A program made the translations under genes and the position numbers. The notes below the pieces were generated by a model. The model was given only the letters and a program-made list of their open reading frames with translations, did not search any database and was not told the origin of the DNA. A stretch of DNA of 19,736 nt from Erysipelotrichaceae bacterium UBA4808 (lineage in GTDB: Bacteria; Bacillota_I; Bacilli_A; Erysipelotrichales; Erysipelotrichaceae): the NCBI GenBank assembly GCA_002402585.1, contig DHGC01000086.1, forward strand, positions 10,848-30,583. Direction: 5' to 3'. Below, piece after piece: positions 15,408 through 19,736 of the stretch; position 1 is the first letter of the stretch, and each line of letters begins with the position of its first letter.

Positions 15408-16186
15408 AATAGATTCTTCAACCGTTCAATATAATGTGTATCGGGTCTTCCAATCATTTGGACGACCTTTTTACTGTAATTAACGGTCACGCAACTGTCT
15501 TTTCTTAACTTCATGGACTCATGATCGTAACACAAGATGGCTTCACAGAAATCATCACTCTCAAGTCGAATCGTCACATCATGTGGTACGATCAGCGGTG
15601 ATCCCAAAGAACGATAAGTTTGGTGATGGATGCCAGTGATTTCAGTGATTTGTAACAAATCCAAACCCTCATGTAGAATCGCACCGCCTAGAGAACGATT
15701 ATAAGCACTTGAGCCTGCTTGGCTTGAGATACAAATTCCCGTACCTCTAAACGTTTCTAAGAAAACATCTTCTACATAAATACGCATCAGTTGGGTACGA
15801 ATGACGTTCTCTACACGTATTTCATTAAGCGCATAGAGACAATGTGTATCTTTTGAGCTATGTACATTGATTTCCAATAACGGTAAGTTCTTACGTACAA
15901 ACTTCATCTGTCTACAATCTTCTAAGAATTTATCCACTTCATGGCTATCGTAACTAGTAAAAAAACCAAGGGTTCCGGTATGAATCCCCACGAAAAGAAG
16001 CTCATTCAAGGCATTGACATATTTATGGAGTGTTCTTAAGAATGTGCCATCCCCACCAACTGCGATTACAAGTTCAGGTTTATTTTCATCATAAATAAAA
16101 CCCATCGTCCCTAAAGCTTCGTGAATTTTGTGTTTAAGTTGTTTGGATAAATCGTCATTCTTACTTACTATGGTAAATCGTTTCAT
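15404..16186 (-). CDS. nadK: NAD kinase
   Basis: Phosphorylates NAD to NADP in the cytosol, using ATP or polyphosphate. It is 260 residues, the short form typical of Bacillota. Seen: GGDGTFL (44-50), HTGTLGFF (69-76), NE (121-122) and the NAD-binding loop, here SSQAGSSAYN (154-163) in place of the common STPTGSTAYN, followed by SLGGAI. AGGAAGAG lies 5 bases before the ATG. It is divergent from the CYTH gene. In Bacillus subtilis the NAD kinase gene yjbN lies close to the CYTH gene yjbK, so the neighbourhood supports both calls. The gene ends inside the stop of rodA and there is no terminator between them. Confidence 0.95.
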   Translation of the reverse strand: MKRFTIVSKNDDLSKQLKHKIHEALGTMGFIYDENKPELVIAVGGDGTFLRTLHKYVNALNELLFVGIHTGTLGFFTSYDSHEVDKFLEDCRQMKFVRKNLPLLEINVHSSKDTHCLYALNEIRVENVIRTQLMRIYVEDVFLETFRGTGICISSQAGSSAYNRSLGGAILHEGLDLLQITEITGIHHQTYRSLGSPLIVPHDVTIRLESDDFCEAILCYDHESMKLRKDSCVTVNYSKKVVQMIGRPDTHYIERLKNLF

Positions 16187-16231
16187 ACTTTCTCTTCCTT
16201 TTCGTCTGTGAGGAGATCTAATTCCTAAAAC

Positions 16232-16260
16232 TTTAATTTTTCATAACACTATTGTATCAT
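16232..16260 (+). promoter_or_regulatory. Candidate promoter for the CYTH gene
   Basis: -35 TTTAAT (16232-16237), a 17-base spacer, -10 TATCAT (16255-16260). Transcription is predicted at or within a base of the ATG at 16267, implying a leaderless message. The -35 is weak. Confidence 0.4.
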
Positions 16261-16266
16261 AGCCCT

Positions 16267-16827
16267 ATGAACACAAATCTCGAAATCGAATACAAGACGC
16301 TGCTTACAGAAAGTCAATTCAATCGCATTTCATCAGATTACAAAGAAGTTCCTGCAATAAAACAAGTCAATTTTTACTATCAATATGCCGATGTAAGTAA
16401 ACCGATTGCAGCACGAATCCGCCAAATCAATGAAACATTTGAATTGACCTTTAAAATTAAACAAAGCAAAGGTAGACTTGAAGTTAACTTTGAAGTGTAT
16501 AGTAATGATTCTAGCATCTTTGATCATAATGACGTCAAATCGTTCTTAATTGAAAACGGCTATACACAAGTATTTAATTATCTTGGAGAGCTAACAAGTT
16601 ATCGTCGTTTGATTAAGGAAGAATATGGGGATATGTGTATTGATGAAAACCATTATCTAGGTAAGGTCGATTATGAACTCGAGTATGAAGTCATCCATGA
16701 TGAAGAATTGGCCTATGCGCGCTATCTCGAGCTTGTAGAGAAATATAACTTGAGCAATGAAAAAGCGAAGACTAAATATCATCGCTTTCTCTTGTGTTTG
16801 AATCATCCTGGTGTTGATGAGAGATGA
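16267..16827 (+). CDS. CYTH-domain (triphosphate tunnel) protein, YjbK-like
   Basis: The CYTH superfamily binds triphosphate-containing ligands and divalent metal in a beta-barrel tunnel; characterised members hydrolyse tripolyphosphate or thiamine triphosphate or make cAMP. I use the ATG at 16267 (MNTNLEIEYK), which places the diagnostic ExExK motif at Glu6-Glu8-Lys10 as usual; a TTG 15 bases earlier would add five residues and falls within the -10 region. Further tunnel residues are visible in AARIRQ, ELTFKIKQ, GRLEVNFEV and DYELEYEV, and KTKYHRFL is near the C-terminus. It is 186 residues. No Shine-Dalgarno sequence is seen. It lies next to nadK as yjbK lies near yjbN in Bacillus. The last 18 codons overlap the opposing 325-residue gene. 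The substrate is undetermined. Confidence 0.9.
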   Translation: MNTNLEIEYKTLLTESQFNRISSDYKEVPAIKQVNFYYQYADVSKPIAARIRQINETFELTFKIKQSKGRLEVNFEVYSNDSSIFDHNDVKSFLIENGYTQVFNYLGELTSYRRLIKEEYGDMCIDENHYLGKVDYELEYEVIHDEELAYARYLELVEKYNLSNEKAKTKYHRFLLCLNHPGVDER

Positions 16828-17749
16828 TTTCGACATCATCTAATTTAAATAAATTTAATAGATTATCTGGTAATTCATGATCAATCATGAGCTTGAAACT
16901 AATTTTCTGACTAAAATTTGGAATTTCCCGAGCCAATTTACGGATAAGGCTAAATTTACCAAAGCTGTAGACAACACGTTCCATGATTTGATTCTTATTA
17001 CAATCAATACTGAAATAAAGATCGATTCCTTCATCATTGAATGCAATCAACTCTTGCTTACGCGCATCTAACCATTGAAGATGATTAGATTTTGCTTGCA
17101 CTTCATTTAAGATCCGCGTTTGCTTGCGGGTTTCTTTTTCAATGCTAAGTGAACCAAAATTCTGCAAATGTAATTGTAAGACATGTCTTGCTAAATCATC
17201 ATCAAATACAGAACTCGAACGCGAAGATCGACTCATGGCATTTGCCCAAGCATCAACTCCAATATCATTTGCTTTCTTCAAGATTTTGACCGTCATTTCT
17301 GGATCTTCTTTATCCAGATAGATAAAACTTTCTAGGTTGTTTGAAATCTTCATCCCAAACTCACTTAAATAAACAGGCGCTTGAAAGAAAACGATATCTT
17401 TCAAAATAAGACTACTAATGCTTGTGGGTAGTGTTTTTGCTTTAGCAACCCGTAAAATCGCGTCTTTGAAGCTTTTTTGGTCTGGATAACCATTCAAACT
17501 TTCAAAATGGTTCCACATTTGTCTGAACGAATAACTGATGCTGTGATCAAAACGCCCATAACCGATGATGCCCTTTTCACCAGTCGTCTTCAACTCTGTA
17601 CCTTTGGCTAAAAAGAAAAGTAAATCACCATGATTGAAATCCGTAAAACGCTTACCGACAGAAGGACGCCAAAAACTAATCGTTTGATTACCATTCAAAC
17701 GATGGAATTCAATCATATGACGGTCTGTGATGTACGCTATGGAAGCCAT
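16772..17749 (-). CDS. Unrecognised protein with possible N-terminal PUA/EVE-like domain
   Basis: A 325-residue soluble protein with no signal peptide or membrane helix. The first 145 or so residues resemble, from memory, the PUA-like N-terminal domain of a family of HNH restriction-type endonucleases: FWRPS (26-30), then GDLLFFL (41-47), GIIGYGRF (60-67), a WNHFESLNGYPDQ segment (79-91) and IVFFQAPVYLSE (119-130). No HNH or PD-(D/E)xK motif can be seen in the C-terminal part (about 180-325), which is charged, mixed alpha/beta and ends in a polar tail (HQHQDDSNTRESDDI). The ATG at 17747-17749 is supported by an extended -10 box 9 bases upstream and has no ribosome binding site. It overlaps the CYTH gene by 56 bases at the 3' ends. 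Domain assignment is tentative; the function is unknown. Confidence 0.75.
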   Translation of the reverse strand: MASIAYITDRHMIEFHRLNGNQTISFWRPSVGKRFTDFNHGDLLFFLAKGTELKTTGEKGIIGYGRFDHSISYSFRQMWNHFESLNGYPDQKSFKDAILRVAKAKTLPTSISSLILKDIVFFQAPVYLSEFGMKISNNLESFIYLDKEDPEMTVKILKKANDIGVDAWANAMSRSSRSSSVFDDDLARHVLQLHLQNFGSLSIEKETRKQTRILNEVQAKSNHLQWLDARKQELIAFNDEGIDLYFSIDCNKNQIMERVVYSFGKFSLIRKLAREIPNFSQKISFKLMIDHELPDNLLNLFKLDDVEIISHQHQDDSNTRESDDI

Positions 17750-17758
17750 ATTAGTGCT

Positions 17759-17767
17759 ATTATAACA
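17759..17767 (-). promoter_or_regulatory. Extended -10 promoter element of the 325-residue gene
   Basis: Minus strand TGTTATAAT: a perfect TATAAT (17759-17764) with an upstream TG at the extended -10 position. Only a poor -35 (TATTTT or TTATTT) is present, as is common with extended -10 promoters. Nine bases separate the box from the ATG, so the leader would be about 2-3 bases. The element sits in the 30-base gap after the fhs stop. Confidence 0.6.
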
Positions 17768-17779
17768 TCCTTTTCATTT

Positions 17780-19444
17780 TTAAAATAAACCGATAATTTC
17801 ATTGTTTTCGAGTATATCAATGTGGTTGGCTGCTGGATCTTTTGATAATCCAGGCATTGTCATAATCGAGCCCGCAATCACAACAATGAAGTCAGCACCA
17901 CTCGAAACATTCAGTTCCCGCACTGTGATTTCAAAATCCTCAGGTGCTCCTAATTTCTTAGGATCGTCGCTTAATGATGCTTGGGTTTTGGCGACACACA
18001 CATTGAGCCTATCCAAACCCAATTGTTCAAGTTCTTTCAACTGACTCAGAGCTTTTTCTGTATATTGAACACCCTTAGCCTTATAAATGTGTTTCGCAAT
18101 TTGCTCAATCTTAGCTTGAACTGTCAAATCAATTGAATACAAAGGATGATAATCATTCTTATTATTGATTAGTTTAATAACTGCTCGTGCTAAGTCAGCA
18201 GCACCTTGTCCACCTTTAGCCCAAGACTCATTGATTTCGAACGCAACACCTTTAGCATCACAATACTTTTTAACAAGTTCAATTTCTTCTTCGCTATCCG
18301 ATATAAAGCGATTCAAGGCAACCACTAAAGGCACATTGTATTGTCTGATGATTTCAATGTGTCGTTCTAAATTTGCCAATCCACTTTGAACGGCTTCCAC
18401 ATTTTCTTCTTTTAGATTTTCATAGGCAACCAAACCATGCATCTTTAGTGCACGAACCGTCGCAACCAAAACGACTGCATCTGCGTTGAAATCACCTGCA
18501 CGACTGGTAATATCCATGAACTTTTGAGCACCTAAATCCGATCCAAACCCTGCTTCTGTAACGACAACATCCGCCAATTTGAGTGCGGTTCTTGTGGCAA
18601 TGATCGAGTTACTTCCATGAGCGATATTAGCGAAAGGTCCACCGTGTATAAAGACAGGATTCCCTTCCAAGGTTTGAACAAGGTTCGGTTTAATCGCATC
18701 TTTCATCAAAACAGCTACCGAGCCTGTGACCTGAAGATCCTTGATTGTGACAGGCTTATCATCATAAGTATAGGCAACAATCGTACGATCGACACGTTTC
18801 TTAAAATCTTGAATATCTTTAGACAAACAAAGCATCGCCATCATGGGTGAAGCAACCGTAATAATGAAATGATCTCTCCGTGGAGTCGCCTTTTTATCAT
18901 CCAAAGCCACATCCACATTCCTTAAGGCACGATCATTCATATCCATGCAACGCTTCCATGAAATACGTTCTGGATTGATGTTCAATGCATTCCCTTGATA
19001 GATGTGATTATCGATGATCGCACTTACAAGGTTGTTTGCAGCTGTGATGGCATGCATATCGCCAGTAAAATGAAGATTGATATCCTCCATTGGTATGACT
19101 TGGGCAAATCCACCCCCTGTTGCACCACCTTTAACACCAAAAACCGGTCCTAAAGATGGCTCACGCAAACAACCCATGACTCGTTGCCCAATCGTCGCAA
19201 GACCATCCACCAAGCCTACTGTTGTGGTTGATTTACCTTCACCAGCTTTAGTTGGTGTCAAAGCTGTAACGAGTACAAGTTTACCGTTGGGCTTTTGATC
19301 AAAATAACCCAATTCACTCAAATTAACTTTAGCTTTAGTTTTACCATACAATTCTAATGCTGAGCTTGGTATGTCAATCTTCCTAGCAATTTCCTCAATT
19401 GGCAACCCCTGTATACTCTGTGCAATTTCAATATCTGTTTTCAT
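17780..19444 (-). CDS. fhs: Formate-tetrahydrofolate ligase
   Basis: ATP-dependent synthesis of 10-formyl-THF from formate and THF in the cytosol, feeding purine synthesis and initiator-tRNA formylation. Its 554 residues match the usual monomer of about 555-560. The P-loop-like TPTKAGEGKST is at 63-73, followed by the family segments LREPSLGPVFGVKGGATGGG, MEDINLHFTGDMHAI and, later, KFMDI and EAGFGSDLGAQ. The ATG overlaps the recR stop by 4 bases (ATGA), so it is coupled to a recombination gene with which it has no evident functional link. FolD (1021-1875) carries out the next steps in the same pathway. No terminator is visible after its stop, so read-through into the 325-residue gene is possible. 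Confidence 0.97.
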   Translation of the reverse strand: MKTDIEIAQSIQGLPIEEIARKIDIPSSALELYGKTKAKVNLSELGYFDQKPNGKLVLVTALTPTKAGEGKSTTTVGLVDGLATIGQRVMGCLREPSLGPVFGVKGGATGGGFAQVIPMEDINLHFTGDMHAITAANNLVSAIIDNHIYQGNALNINPERISWKRCMDMNDRALRNVDVALDDKKATPRRDHFIITVASPMMAMLCLSKDIQDFKKRVDRTIVAYTYDDKPVTIKDLQVTGSVAVLMKDAIKPNLVQTLEGNPVFIHGGPFANIAHGSNSIIATRTALKLADVVVTEAGFGSDLGAQKFMDITSRAGDFNADAVVLVATVRALKMHGLVAYENLKEENVEAVQSGLANLERHIEIIRQYNVPLVVALNRFISDSEEEIELVKKYCDAKGVAFEINESWAKGGQGAADLARAVIKLINNKNDYHPLYSIDLTVQAKIEQIAKHIYKAKGVQYTEKALSQLKELEQLGLDRLNVCVAKTQASLSDDPKKLGAPEDFEITVRELNVSSGADFIVVIAGSIMTMPGLSKDPAANHIDILENNEIIGLF

Positions 19445-19736
19445 TCGATTTCGCGTCGTCCTTCCATCGCTTTTATCAAAGTCAACTCATCCGCGTAATC
19501 CATATGTGCTCCCATTGGAAGTCCATGTGCAAGTCGCGTAATCTTTTTGACTTTCTTTTCCAAACGTTTTGCTAAATACAAGGAAGTCATTTCACCTTCA
19601 ATGGTGGGATTGGTCGCTAAAATGATTTCATCCAACTCAGACTCAGCCCTTTTAATCAATGAATGAATATTTAAGTCTTCAGGCATGACACCTTTTGACG
19701 TAGAAATAACACCGTTTAACACATGATAAACACCAT
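19441..19736 (-). CDS. recR: Recombination protein RecR, N-terminus cut by the window edge
   Basis: The last 98 codons of RecR, which works with RecF/RecO to load RecA at gaps. The reading frame stays open to base 19736; the visible start is mid-protein (GVYHVLNGVIS, aligning with the family's YHVLxGxISP), so the GTG at 19722 is not the true start. The Toprim domain is present: the DEIILATNPTIEGEMT segment and LAHGLPMGAHMDYADELTL with the usual C-terminal GR. The N-terminal helix-hairpin-helix and four-cysteine zinc finger lie off the edge. In many Bacillota recR follows dnaX and a YbaB-family gene, which would be expected just outside the window. Confidence 0.93.
   Translation of the reverse strand, partial: GVYHVLNGVISTSKGVMPEDLNIHSLIKRAESELDEIILATNPTIEGEMTSLYLAKRLEKKVKKITRLAHGLPMGAHMDYADELTLIKAMEGRREIE

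Noticed and set aside
16252..16266. TTG start adding five residues to the CYTH protein
   Set aside because: It overlaps the proposed -10 box and puts the ExExK motif deeper than usual; the ATG at 16267 fits the family.

Overview
The window looks like the chromosome of a low-GC Gram-positive bacterium (Bacillota), most likely Erysipelotrichia or a close relative. Reasons: AT-rich DNA, strong AAGGAGG-type ribosome binding sites, TGA used as an ordinary stop codon (so not the Mycoplasma code), a Bacillus-like ychF/DUF951 pair, an adjacent mutS-mutL-miaA block without mutH, and the nadK plus YjbK-type CYTH pairing known from Bacillus. The lineage call is inference. The region is mostly a conserved housekeeping chromosome: I see no mobile element, CRISPR array, rRNA or tRNA. 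It is gene-dense, and the longest stretch without a gene is about 150 bases (4723-4875).

Layout. (1) 1-2316, minus strand: dtd, folD, a DUF951 gene and ychF form one tight operon; ychF runs off the left edge. (2) 2374-3642, plus strand: rarA alone, divergent from dtd, followed by back-to-back terminator hairpins. (3) 3700-4722, minus: an alanine-rich lipoprotein made of two tandem repeats, with the best promoter and ribosome binding site in the window. (4) 4876-12556, minus: mutS, mutL, miaA, msrA, an ABC ATPase and an ABC permease, mostly joined by 4-base or short overlaps. This chain combines mismatch repair, tRNA modification, methionine sulfoxide repair and an exporter. (5) 12600-14153, minus: a membrane protein built like a glucose-family PTS EIICB, but its EIIB-like domain lacks the phosphorylatable cysteine. 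It is cut off from mutS by a UUCG-loop terminator. (6) 14217-15407, plus: rodA, meeting nadK (15404-16186, minus) tail to tail. (7) 16267-16827, plus: a CYTH (YjbK-like) protein whose 3' end overlaps by 56 bases an unrecognised minus-strand gene (16772-17749), possibly with a PUA/EVE-like DNA-base-reader domain. (8) 17780 to the right edge, minus: recR (partial) and fhs, overlapping by 4 bases.

Functional themes: one-carbon folate metabolism (fhs and folD), DNA maintenance (mutS, mutL, rarA, recR), translation quality (dtd, miaA, ychF), NAD(P) supply (nadK), oxidative repair (msrA) and cell-wall synthesis (rodA). The least ordinary elements are the cysteine-less EIICB-like protein, the unrecognised 325-residue protein, the duplicated lipoprotein, and a set of genes (rodA, the CYTH gene, the 325-residue gene, perhaps rarA) that lack a Shine-Dalgarno sequence and have a -10 box placed so that the transcript would start at or within a few bases of the start codon.
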